64,000 nt of DNA from Gammaproteobacteria bacterium (GTDB lineage: Bacteria; Pseudomonadota; Gammaproteobacteria; JAADGQ01): contig JAKITI010000009.1 of assembly GCA_021648145.1 (NCBI GenBank), positions 1-64,000 of the forward strand, in the 5' to 3' direction. Shown here in pieces: positions 36,111 through 44,270 of the stretch (position 1 is its first letter; the number at the start of each line of letters is the position of its first letter). A program made the translations under genes and the position numbers. The notes beneath the pieces were generated by a model, which saw nothing but the letters and a program-made list of their open reading frames with translations, had not been told where the DNA came from and ran no database searches.

Positions 36111-38660
36111 TTACATTTTTTTAAGCTGAAACAAAGCTTCAAGCGCTTGCATCGGGGTCATGTCGTTTGGATCAAGGTCGGCAAGCTTATCGACCGCTGG
36201 ATGGCTTTCTGGCTCAGCATTAAAAAGCGACATCTGAGGGGCAGATGCGGCCTTTATTTTGTCATGTGGGGCATTAGCCTCCAGCTGGGCAAGGCGCTTT
36301 TTGGCGACTTTAATCACTTTTGAAGGCACACCGGCGAGTGCCGCGACTTGCAAACCATAGCTTTGATTGGCGGGGCCTTCTTTGACCGCATGCATGAAAA
36401 TAATTTTATCGCCGTGCTCAATGGCATCAAGGTGAACGTTGTAGGTCGTATCTAGTGTTTCTGGAAGGGTGGTGAGTTCAAAATAGTGGGTGGCGAACAG
36501 GCAAAATGCTCGGGTATTTTGTGCCAGATGCTCGGCACAGGCCCATGCGAGTGACAGGCCATCAAACGTGCTGGTACCACGGCCTACCTCATCCATTAAA
36601 ACCAGACTTTGCTCGGTAGCGTTGTGCAAAATATTGGCTGTTTCTGTCATTTCAACCATGAAGGTTGAGCGGCCACCGGCCAGATCATCAGAAGCACCAA
36701 TGCGCGTGAAAATACGATCAATCGGGCCGAGGGTGGCACGAGTTGCAGGAACATAGCTGCCGACATGTGCGAGCAATACAATGATGGCCGTTTGTCGCAT
36801 GTAGGTCGATTTTCCGCCCATATTGGGGCCGGTGATGATGAGCATTCGCCGGTTATCATCAAATAGTGTGTCATTTGCGACAAAAGGGGCGTTCAGTGTT
36901 TTTTCGACCACTGGATGTCGGCCTGCTTCAATCTGAATGGAGGGTGTGTCGATCAGTTCGGGCGAATTTAGATTCAGCGTATCGGCACGTTCAGAAAAGT
37001 TGGTGAGAACGTCCAGTTCCGCCAGTGCAGCAGCCGATTGTTGCAGTGCTACGATATGTGGCAACAGACCTTCCAGCACTCCTTCATAAAGAAATTTTTC
37101 TCGTGCCAATGAACGTTCACGCGCACTGAGCACCTGATCTTCAAATTTTTTCAACTCGGGTGTGATAAAGCGTTCGGCATTTTTGAGTGTCTGGCGACGT
37201 GTGTAATCATCCGGTACATTATCTGAGTGCAGGCGGCTGATTTCAATGTAATAACCGTGAACTCGGTTGTAATTGACTTTGAGGTTTGTAATTCCTGTTC
37301 GTTCTTTCTCTCGGGTTTCGAGATCAATCAGGTATTGGTCGGCATTTTCGCTGAGCGAGCGCAGCTTATCCAGATCTCCATCGTAACCTGTGGCGATCAC
37401 ACCGCCATCACGAATGAGTACGGGCGGCTCTTCGATAATTGCACTTTCTAATAGATGATGAACTTCAGGAAATTCTGCAATTTTTTGTTGTAACGTTGAA
37501 AGCAAAGGCGCATCAAGTGGGTTTATCATCTGCTGTAGTGCGGGTAGTTCTGATAGAGCAAAACGTAGCAGTGCCAAGTCACGCGGTCGTGCTGTTTTGA
37601 GTGCAACACGGGTCAAAATGCGTTCGATATCACCGATGCCTTTGAGGTTTGTTTGAAGTGCTTCATAAGCTTGGTTTTCACACAAAATACCGATGCAGTG
37701 GTAGCGTTGTCGCAATGTGTTGTGATCACGTAGTGGGCGATTGATCCAGCGTCTGAGCAGGCGGCTTCCCATCGAGGTTGAGGTGCGATCCATCACCCAG
37801 GCCAGGGTGTGATCCTGGCCGCCACTGAGGTTAAATTCCAGTTCGAGGTTGCGGCGACTGGCTTGGTCGAGCAGCACCGTTTCATCACGTTGTTCAACTT
37901 TAATGCTTTGAATATGCGGCAGTGCCGTACGCTGGGTATCTTGTGCGTATTGCAGCAGACAACCAGCAGCGGCAAGGGCGATGTCCAGCTTTTCACAGCC
38001 AAAGCCACTGAGATCTCGTGTTCCCATTTGCTCTGTGAGCAGCCTTGTGGCGGTATCAAGGTCAAAGTGCCAGGGGGGCATGGGCCGAGCACATGATTGG
38101 TTTGCCAGTAAGTCACTGCGCTTGGTTTCGTCATAGAGCAGTTCACTGGGTTTGAGGCGTTCCAGTTCATCGGCGAGTGCATCTTGACCGTTTACTTCAA
38201 GCACACTGAATCGACCACTGCTGATATCCAGCGAAGCAATGCCTATTTTTTCTTTGTGTTGATGAATGGCGACCAGTAAATTATCACGACGTTCATCAAG
38301 CAGCGCTTCATCCGTGACAGTGCCGGGGGTGACAATACGCATGACTTTGCGTTCGACAGGCCCTTTTGATGTGGCCGGATCACCCACTTGTTCACAAAGA
38401 GCAACAGACTCCCCTTTTTTGATCAATTTAGCGAGATAATTTTCTGCCGCATGATAGGGAATGCCTGCCATTGGAATCGGGTTGTTTCCGTGCTTGCCAC
38501 GGCTGGTGAGCGTAATGTCGAGTAGTTTTGATGCAAGGCGAGCATCATCAAAAAAAAGCTCATAAAAATCCCCCATACGATAAAAAACGAGCATGTGAGG
38601 GTAGTCAGCCTTGATGCTAAAGTATTGCTGCATCATGGGGGTGGATTGTGTGTTAGACAT
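36111..38660 (-). CDS. mutS: DNA mismatch repair protein MutS
   Basis: An 849-residue mismatch sensor and ATPase. The N-terminal mismatch-binding domain contains [11 protein letters not shown] with the Phe-x-Glu motif that inserts at the mismatch; the C-terminal ATPase has Walker [12 protein letters not shown], Walker B within [15 protein letters not shown], and the following helix-turn-helix. The start is placed at the ATG at 38660 ([15 protein letters not shown]), the usual family start; an in-frame extension to 38708 would overlap the upstream gene and is not conserved. It lies five bases after the sulfurtransferase gene, so the two may be co-translated. Confidence 0.97.
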   Translation of the reverse strand: MSNTQSTPMMQQYFSIKADYPHMLVFYRMGDFYELFFDDARLASKLLDITLTSRGKHGNNPIPMAGIPYHAAENYLAKLIKKGESVALCEQVGDPATSKGPVERKVMRIVTPGTVTDEALLDERRDNLLVAIHQHKEKIGIASLDISSGRFSVLEVNGQDALADELERLKPSELLYDETKRSDLLANQSCARPMPPWHFDLDTATRLLTEQMGTRDLSGFGCEKLDIALAAAGCLLQYAQDTQRTALPHIQSIKVEQRDETVLLDQASRRNLELEFNLSGGQDHTLAWVMDRTSTSMGSRLLRRWINRPLRDHNTLRQRYHCIGILCENQAYEALQTNLKGIGDIERILTRVALKTARPRDLALLRFALSELPALQQMINPLDAPLLSTLQQKIAEFPEVHHLLESAIIEEPPVLIRDGGVIATGYDGDLDKLRSLSENADQYLIDLETREKERTGITNLKVNYNRVHGYYIEISRLHSDNVPDDYTRRQTLKNAERFITPELKKFEDQVLSARERSLAREKFLYEGVLEGLLPHIVALQQSAAALAELDVLTNFSERADTLNLNSPELIDTPSIQIEAGRHPVVEKTLNAPFVANDTLFDDNRRMLIITGPNMGGKSTYMRQTAIIVLLAHVGSYVPATRATLGPIDRIFTRIGASDDLAGGRSTFMVEMTETANILHNATEQSLVLMDEVGRGTSTFDGLSLAWACAEHLAQNTRAFCLFATHYFELTTLPETLDTTYNVHLDAIEHGDKIIFMHAVKEGPANQSYGLQVAALAGVPSKVIKVAKKRLAQLEANAPHDKIKAASAPQMSLFNAEPESHPAVDKLADLDPNDMTPMQALEALFQLKKM

Positions 38661-38665
38661 GGTTG

Positions 38666-39484
38666 TTATTCGATTAGAGTCTCTTCGCTGTTTCCCCATT
38701 CTGACCATGAACCCGGGTAGCCCTTTATATTTTTGTAGCCGAGGCTTTTTAACACAATATAGGTATGTGCCGAACGGCGATGAGTCTGGCAGTAGGTGAT
38801 GATGGTTTTGTCTTTATTAATACCCGCTTGCTCATAAAGTGCTTGAAGTTCATGTTCGTCTTTAAAGCGAGTATTATTTTCACGATCAACCGCATCAATC
38901 CACTCTATATTTTTTGCGCCAGGAATATGACCACCACGCAGAGCACGTTTGTCCCACCCTGAAAATTCACTATCAGAACGAACGTCGAGCAATATATTTT
39001 TGTTACTTTCCAGCCCTGCCAGAATTTCAGATTTTGAAGCAATTGCATCGCTATTAAATGTATTGGCTTGATAATGGCTGGAGCTTGGAACCACCGCTTC
39101 ATCGCTTACGGGAAAACCTTCCCCCATCCATGCGTGTAGTCCACCATTAAGAAGTGAAAAGCTGTGATGACCTATTGCATCCAGCGTCCATAAAAAACGA
39201 CATGCTTTCAGCCCCATGTCGTCATCGTAAGCAATCACATGTGTATTCGAGGTCATGCCAATATCGGATAAAACATGGTTGATCGTATCAATATCAGGCA
39301 AGAGTCCCATGACAGGAGGGATGGATACTGAAAGTTGTTCGATATCCAGATGAACTGCGCCTGCAAGATGGTAATCTTCATAAATATCAGACGAAGAGAG
39401 GTCGACGATCAAAATATTATCGACATTCAGGAGCTGTTCGAGAATATCGGCTTCAAGCAATAAAGGTATATTGAACTGATTCAT
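38666..39484 (-). CDS. Two-domain rhodanese (thiosulfate/mercaptopyruvate sulfurtransferase)
   Basis: The 272-residue protein has two rhodanese domains. The N-terminal one is inactive ([11 protein letters not shown] at the loop position); the C-terminal one has Cys232 in [10 protein letters not shown]. The active loop CQTHRRS differs from the CGSGV type of mercaptopyruvate sulfurtransferases and resembles thiosulfate:cyanide sulfurtransferases described from Pseudomonas, so thiosulfate is the more likely donor. It lies directly upstream of mutS on the same strand. Confidence 0.88.
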   Translation of the reverse strand: MNQFNIPLLLEADILEQLLNVDNILIVDLSSSDIYEDYHLAGAVHLDIEQLSVSIPPVMGLLPDIDTINHVLSDIGMTSNTHVIAYDDDMGLKACRFLWTLDAIGHHSFSLLNGGLHAWMGEGFPVSDEAVVPSSSHYQANTFNSDAIASKSEILAGLESNKNILLDVRSDSEFSGWDKRALRGGHIPGAKNIEWIDAVDRENNTRFKDEHELQALYEQAGINKDKTIITYCQTHRRSAHTYIVLKSLGYKNIKGYPGSWSEWGNSEETLIE

Positions 39485-39609
39485 GGGTGTACTTTTCTGG
39501 CTTTATTTTTTGGATGATTGGGCGAGGATTATAACACCAATTAAAATCATGCAAATTATTGGAAAGGCCTCACCCGTGAACAGATCACCCACCCAATCAT
39601 ATGGTATAA

Positions 39610-39774
39610 GATAATGCTCTTAAATTATGCAACCATCAGGTGTTTCTGAAAATTCTGGAGTTAAAATATGGCGCTCTGCCAGGGCGGTCAAAAGAGAAGG
39701 TTGCCAATGCTAATGGCGAAACGATCGAACGTTGGGAGGGGCAGATGAAAATCTGCCCTGATATCGTTCAATAA
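39610..39774 (+). pseudogene. Remnant of a DUF4351-like C-terminus
   Basis: A stop-free frame of 55 codons ends in TAA at 39772. Its translation contains FLKILELKYGALPG, then NANGETIERWEGQMK, a pattern like the DUF4351 tail of Rpn/PD-(D/E)XK transposase-like proteins (helix, YGxLP, a helix with ExxERW). There is no plausible start with a binding site and no nuclease domain upstream, so this looks like the last piece of a decayed gene. The rest of the 538-base gap (39485-40022) holds the promoter region of the next gene. Confidence 0.45.
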
Positions 39775-39944
39775 AAACCTGACAGCAGCCCACCCTATCC
39801 GCGCGACTCTATTTTACGCCGATCAATATGTCCATGATTTGAAATTCCAGTTTTTTGAACAAGAGCCAGATGGTTGCATATAAGTGTGTTATCTTTCATC
39901 ATACGGTATTGAATCCCCCTATTATTGCTCAGGAACGAGCGCGG

Positions 39945-39967
39945 AATAACTTGAGATCGAAGTTATT
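39945..39967. promoter_or_regulatory. Perfect inverted repeat upstream of the LRR-OmpA gene
   Basis: AATAACTT (39945-39952) and AAGTTATT (39960-39967) form an 8-bp perfect dyad with a seven-base spacer, 55 bases before the start codon. A weak promoter, TTGCGT (39966-39971) and TATTTA 17 bases further on, would place the dyad next to the -35 element, a usual position for an operator. The regulator is unknown. Confidence 0.35.
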
Positions 39968-40022
39968 GCGTGATTGTTGCTGAGTTGTTATTTATACAGG
40001 TACAACTCTCAGGAGATAAAAA

Positions 40023-43000
40023 ATGAGATGGTTCTTGAATTGGAACAGATTATTACAAATAACAGGGATTGTTGTTATGGGTCAGTTTGCCTTTTATGGG
40101 CAAGCTGTGGCTGATGATGATGATGCTTGTGCTGTGGCGGAAGGTGTCAATGAAAGAAAGGTTCTGGCCACAATATTTGAATCGTTAGAACATAGTGTGC
40201 CTCGCAGAATGGTCAGTATCTGTAATTGGAGGGGGGTAGAGTGTAATGATGATAAATCAGTCATTGGATTAGATTTGAGTCACAACACTCTCAAAGGCAT
40301 CGTTCCAAAGGAAATCGGGGGTTTAGCTTGTCTGGAGCAACTGAATTTAAGTAATAACTCAATCACAGGCACAATTCCAAAGGAAATCGGAAGTTTAGTT
40401 AACTTGGAAATATTAGACTTAAGTAATAATTTAATCGAAGGTACCATCCCAAAGGAAATCAAAAATTTAAGAAATCTGAAAAAATTGTACTTAAATGGCA
40501 ACAGCATTAAAGGTACAATTCCAAAGGAAACTGGGAGCTTAGCCAACCTAGAAATATTGGACTTAAGTAGTAATTCAATTGAAGGTACTATTCCAGAGGA
40601 AATCGGTAATTTAGTTTCTCTGGAAATATTGGACTTAAGTAGTAATGCTCTTACAGGGATAGTCCCAAAGAAAATAGGCGACATAGAGATCCTATTCCTA
40701 GGTCTGGATTATAATGGACTTTACCCTGCTAAAGACTCAAATATTGAAGATTTCATGCCAACCCAGACGCTGGATGCGACAATTACAGGGTATACCCCTG
40801 AACAGAGTAGCATCGCCTTAAGTTGGGATGCAGTAAATTATGATCAGAAGGGGGGGTACATTATTCAGCTCTATGATGAAAAGGGTGAAAAGGTTAATGA
40901 TGCGATTGAAGTTGAGGGAAAAGGCATAAATAGCAGAGTGATTGAGGGTTTGGAAAGCGGCACTGACTATTTTGTTGAAGTTCGCTCTTTTACCAACGTT
41001 CATGGGGATAACAAAAATAAAATCATCAGTGATGGCCAATTTTCAGATCGCTTTAAAGTGATAACCAAGGATGCCGATTCAGATGGCGACGGCATTCTTG
41101 ATAATGATGAAGGCAAAAAAGAGCAGAGAAACAGTGATGGCGATGATAGACCCGACTATCTGGATAATGATGATGATAACGATGGCATACCGACCGCCGA
41201 TGAAGCGCCGGTGACGCTGGATACCGATAACGATAAGATTTTTAACTATCTAGACCCTGATGATGATAATGATAAAATTTCCACCCGTGATGAACTCACG
41301 CTGGGAACTGACCCACTAAACACCGATTCAGATGGTGATGGCCTTGCTGATGGCGATGAAGTGGGTGATATTAAGGCTCCTAGAAATACCGATGGTGATG
41401 ACCTGATTAATGCGCTTGATTCTGATGATGATGATGATGGGCTCTCCACCCTTAATGAGCGCAACATACTGAAAACCGACCCACTAAAGGCCGATTCAGA
41501 TGAAGATGGCACTCCTGATGGCGATGAAGTGGGAAGGGATGTTAATGCGCCCAAAAATACCGATGGCGATGAGCTGATTGATGCGCTTGACCCTGATGAT
41601 GATAATGATGGAATTTCCACCCGCGATGAACTCACGCTGGGAACTGACCCACTAAACACCGATTCAGATGGTGACGGCCTTGCTGATGGCGATGAAGTGG
41701 GTGATGTTAAGGCACCTAGAAATACCGATGGTGATGACCTGATTGATGCGCTTGATAACGATGATGATAATGATGGGCTCCTGACCCGTGACGAGCAGCC
41801 AGGAGACTTTGACGATGATGGAACCCCCAACTATCTAGATAAAGACGATGTCAAACCCAAGCCCGTTCAAGCTGAAGCACGAGATGGTGGTGCGGTGGTC
41901 ACAACCTCAATGGGCGGTGGCTCTATGGGCTGGGTGATGTTGATGGTGACTTTGTTAGGATTGATGCGCCGCTTTCCTTTTCAAAAAGTTTTTCCTGCGA
42001 TACTTCTTTTACTGGTCAGCGGCCAAGGAGCAGCCACCACCGATGAGCAGAATGAAACTTATGAGGTTTATAGTGAGGATCCACAGAGTGGTTTTTATGT
42101 CGGCCTGGGTCTTGGAACGAGCTTTCTTGATCCTGATGTCGGCTCTACAAAATTTTCTGTTGCCCATAACCGAGATACTGCCATCAAATTTCTGGCTGGG
42201 TATGAGGTCACCGACTATATCAGCATTGAAATGTCTGGTAACTTGATGGGGCAGGCTCATCTAAATCCGGATAACAAGTATATTAAATACAACGCTTACA
42301 CATTAGGAGCGGCCTACCACTTTTTTGGGGATATTGCGGGGTTTTCTCCCATGTTCAAATTAGGTGTGAGCAAGCTTAATAACTCGGCCAACATACAGTA
42401 TAAGCAAGATGATTCATTACTTCCTTTCGGCAGCGTGGGAGTGAAATATGAGTTTGACAACGGTTTTGCCATACGGGGTGAATATGAATATATTGCAAAA
42501 GATGCTCAGGTGTTTTCGATCAGCGCCCTCAAATATTTTGGACATAAAGCAAAAACGGTAACCGTTGTGGAAGAACCTATTGCTGAGCCTGAAATGGAAG
42601 TTTCTGAACCTTCTGTTGATGAAGCTTTTGTTGAGCCTGAAATGGATTTTTCTGAACCTTCTGTTGAGCCTGCCATAGTTGCCCCACCACTGAGCTATCA
42701 GCCTCCAGGATTAAAAACGGCGGCCTCTTCCAATGTAGATTCAGATTCAGACGGAGTAAATGATGCATCGGATCACTGCTCGGGGACTCCTGACGGTGCT
42801 CAGGTCGATGAGGTGGGCTGCGCTATGTTTGAGGGTGTGTTGCAGGGCGTTAATTTTGAATCCAACTCCTCCGAACTGACCAATAATGCAAAATATGTTC
42901 TGGGCGAGGTGGCTGTGGAGTTAAAAAACTACCCTTCCATCACAATGGAAGTGCATGCTCATACCGATAGCGACGGCTCATTAGAACATAACCAGCAGTT

Positions 43001-43175
43001 ATCAGAGCAGCGTGCAAACAGCGTGACTCGTTATCTGGATTTACTGGGTGTCTCTATGCTGCGGATGTTTCCGGTCGGGTTCGGTGAAACCAAACCCATC
43101 ACTAGTAATGACTCAGCACTCGGGCGTGCTAAAAACCGACGGGTGGAGCTTTTGGTGCTACCAGCTCAGGAGTGA
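40023..43175 (+). CDS. Surface protein: plant-type LRR, FN3, thrombospondin-3 repeats, OmpA barrel and OmpA C-domain
   Basis: The 1050-residue product has: signal peptide (to about Ala30); a cap with WRGVECN and leucine-rich repeats (about 80-230) of the plant-type LxGTIPKEIGxLxxL consensus; an FN3-like domain (about 248-347); Asp-rich calcium-binding thrombospondin-3 repeats (about 349-610); a segment GGGSMGWVMLMVTLLGLMRR (631-650) that reads like a GlyGly-CTERM sorting tail; a second signal-peptide-like stretch (648-671); an eight-strand-type barrel (about 688-855); a short TSP3 segment; and a peptidoglycan-binding OmpA domain (about 944-1050, with NFESNSSELT). AGGAG lies seven bases before the ATG. 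It reads as two envelope proteins joined in frame; an internal ATG at 41964 (Met648) has a weak AGGA before it. Confidence 0.85.
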   Translation: MRWFLNWNRLLQITGIVVMGQFAFYGQAVADDDDACAVAEGVNERKVLATIFESLEHSVPRRMVSICNWRGVECNDDKSVIGLDLSHNTLKGIVPKEIGGLACLEQLNLSNNSITGTIPKEIGSLVNLEILDLSNNLIEGTIPKEIKNLRNLKKLYLNGNSIKGTIPKETGSLANLEILDLSSNSIEGTIPEEIGNLVSLEILDLSSNALTGIVPKKIGDIEILFLGLDYNGLYPAKDSNIEDFMPTQTLDATITGYTPEQSSIALSWDAVNYDQKGGYIIQLYDEKGEKVNDAIEVEGKGINSRVIEGLESGTDYFVEVRSFTNVHGDNKNKIISDGQFSDRFKVITKDADSDGDGILDNDEGKKEQRNSDGDDRPDYLDNDDDNDGIPTADEAPVTLDTDNDKIFNYLDPDDDNDKISTRDELTLGTDPLNTDSDGDGLADGDEVGDIKAPRNTDGDDLINALDSDDDDDGLSTLNERNILKTDPLKADSDEDGTPDGDEVGRDVNAPKNTDGDELIDALDPDDDNDGISTRDELTLGTDPLNTDSDGDGLADGDEVGDVKAPRNTDGDDLIDALDNDDDNDGLLTRDEQPGDFDDDGTPNYLDKDDVKPKPVQAEARDGGAVVTTSMGGGSMGWVMLMVTLLGLMRRFPFQKVFPAILLLLVSGQGAATTDEQNETYEVYSEDPQSGFYVGLGLGTSFLDPDVGSTKFSVAHNRDTAIKFLAGYEVTDYISIEMSGNLMGQAHLNPDNKYIKYNAYTLGAAYHFFGDIAGFSPMFKLGVSKLNNSANIQYKQDDSLLPFGSVGVKYEFDNGFAIRGEYEYIAKDAQVFSISALKYFGHKAKTVTVVEEPIAEPEMEVSEPSVDEAFVEPEMDFSEPSVEPAIVAPPLSYQPPGLKTAASSNVDSDSDGVNDASDHCSGTPDGAQVDEVGCAMFEGVLQGVNFESNSSELTNNAKYVLGEVAVELKNYPSITMEVHAHTDSDGSLEHNQQLSEQRANSVTRYLDLLGVSMLRMFPVGFGETKPITSNDSALGRAKNRRVELLVLPAQE
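41259..41759 (+). repeat. Thrombospondin-3 repeat block with a near-identical 165-bp direct repeat
   Basis: Three units of about 55-57 codons lie in tandem. The first (41259-41423) and third (41595-41759) are nearly identical in DNA, both coding for DELTLGTDPLNTDSDGDGLA and then APRNTDGDDLI; the middle unit is diverged. This suggests recent duplication or gene conversion and makes copy-number change or assembly collapse possible. Confidence 0.85.
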
Positions 43176-43207
43176 CCGCACTTCAACCACGCCATACCCT
43201 TCATAGG

Positions 43208-43696
43208 TTATGGCGTGGTTCGGTGGGTTATCACCAATCGTGGGTCAAATGAAAGTGGCTGAGCCTCTTCAATCTTCAGCATCTTAAAATCGGGGTGCAG
43301 TGGATTGATGAGGTAATTATTCTCTTCGGGGATGATGACACTGGGAACTCCAAGCACAGCAGACGCTTGTTGCTTGACCCAATCATCGCCAATGGCCTGA
43401 GTTGAAAGTGGAATGATGTCACTCTGCCAATCTTTGGGTAAACCCTTGCCCAAATCCATGATATATGAGTCATTCACAGTCACTCTAAAAATAACAAAAT
43501 TTTGTTGTATGATGTAGGAATCTTCCAGATGAACGAGCAGCTCCAGAACGGCAAGCGCGCGCGTTGATGCCGTGTAGACCATCGCTGTGCCTTTACCATT
43601 CCAGCGGCCTCCACAAAGACGGGCACCTTCACCGTCAAAAGCATGACCACCCCATGGTTTTTCTACGATCCGAAACAGCTCCATGAGTGAGTTCAT
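43208..43696 (-). CDS. RES-domain toxin (NAD+-degrading)
   Basis: The 162-residue product matches the RES family, named for conserved Arg, Glu and Ser: Arg31 in GGRWNGKG, Tyr41, Glu52 in LAVLELLVH, and Ser119 in PSVIIPEENNYLINP. Characterised relatives (MbcT, ParT and others) degrade NAD+ or use it to modify targets, causing growth arrest. The gene follows its antitoxin by 12 bases on the same strand, the standard Xre-RES order. All key residues are present, so the toxin should be active. Confidence 0.93.
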   Translation of the reverse strand: MNSLMELFRIVEKPWGGHAFDGEGARLCGGRWNGKGTAMVYTASTRALAVLELLVHLEDSYIIQQNFVIFRVTVNDSYIMDLGKGLPKDWQSDIIPLSTQAIGDDWVKQQASAVLGVPSVIIPEENNYLINPLHPDFKMLKIEEAQPLSFDPRLVITHRTTP

Positions 43697-43708
43697 AAAG
43701 ACTCAAAT

Positions 43709-44173
43709 CTAAGAAAATACACCATGCCGAATACGAGCAATCAAGTTTCTGACTTCTTGCACCCCCATTTCCGTATCCACATAATCGGCAGGCGAAGCGC
43801 CGCCCAATGCTTTCTTTGGTGTAGTAAACCAGTGCGATGCTTTGGTTTTATCTCCCCCCAGCATATCCACTGCTTCATCAAAAACCATAGCAATACGTGC
43901 TAAACGATCCGATTCATCGGTACGCAGTTTGCCTTCGGTTTTGCGCCTTGTGAGTGTTCGAGTGGTAATGAGAGCGAGCTTTGCGACCGCTTGTTCTGTC
44001 AGCCCCATGGTTTTAGATAAGTGGATAACGACACTGACATCAAGCCCTTCCCTGACCTTGTTGATCATTGTCGCCCGGTTGTTGATATGCAACCCCAAAC
44101 TTCGCCCGAAAGGTGTCGCAGTTTTTTTTAGCTGAATATCTATTGAGGGAACAAAATGTGTGTGTGGAATCAT
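43709..44173 (-). CDS. Xre/MbcA/ParS-type antitoxin (DUF2384)
   Basis: The 154-residue product has a helix-turn-helix region in the middle (LTEQAVAKLALITTRTLTRR) and the C-terminal DUF2384 toxin-binding part, including DMLGGDKTKASHWFTTPKKA and the end RIRHGVFS. It should neutralise the RES toxin by covering its active site and repress the operon. A strong binding site (AGAGGG) lies seven bases before the ATG, and a near-consensus promoter lies upstream. Confidence 0.92.
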   Translation of the reverse strand: MIPHTHFVPSIDIQLKKTATPFGRSLGLHINNRATMINKVREGLDVSVVIHLSKTMGLTEQAVAKLALITTRTLTRRKTEGKLRTDESDRLARIAMVFDEAVDMLGGDKTKASHWFTTPKKALGGASPADYVDTEMGVQEVRNLIARIRHGVFS

Positions 44174-44205
44174 ATTAAAACCCTCTAGAAAAGACTCATG
44201 TCTGA

Positions 44206-44234
44206 ATTATATCGGCCATCTGGCTTAACTTCAA
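44206..44234 (-). promoter_or_regulatory. Sigma70 promoter of the toxin-antitoxin operon
   Basis: On the minus strand TTGAAG (44234-44229) and a perfect TATAAT (44211-44206) are separated by exactly 17 bases. Transcription would start near 44199, giving a leader of about 25 bases before the antitoxin ATG. The direct repeats just upstream (44241-44270) are candidate regulator sites. Confidence 0.8.
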
Positions 44235-44240
44235 TATAAT

Positions 44241-44270
44241 TTGTTTATATTTGTTTATATATGTTTTTAT
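44241..44270. repeat. Tandem 10-bp direct repeats upstream of the RES-Xre promoter
   Basis: TTGTTTATAT occurs at 44241-44250 and 44251-44260, followed by a degenerate third copy ATGTTTTTAT at 44261-44270. The helical-turn spacing puts all copies on one face of the DNA, directly upstream of the -35 element of the toxin-antitoxin promoter and up to the recQ stop. They could be binding sites for the Xre antitoxin or part of an AT-rich upstream element. Confidence 0.6.

Noticed and set aside
39739-39758. Perfect GGGCAGAT/ATCTGCCC hairpin with GAAA loop as a small RNA or terminator
   Set aside because: It lies inside the DUF4351-like remnant frame, has no T-run on either side, and is most simply leftover coding sequence.
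41246-41830. Long serine-rich open frame on the minus strand
   Set aside because: It is the antisense shadow of the Asp-rich thrombospondin-3 repeats; GAT-rich coding gives TCA/TCG-rich antisense without stops.
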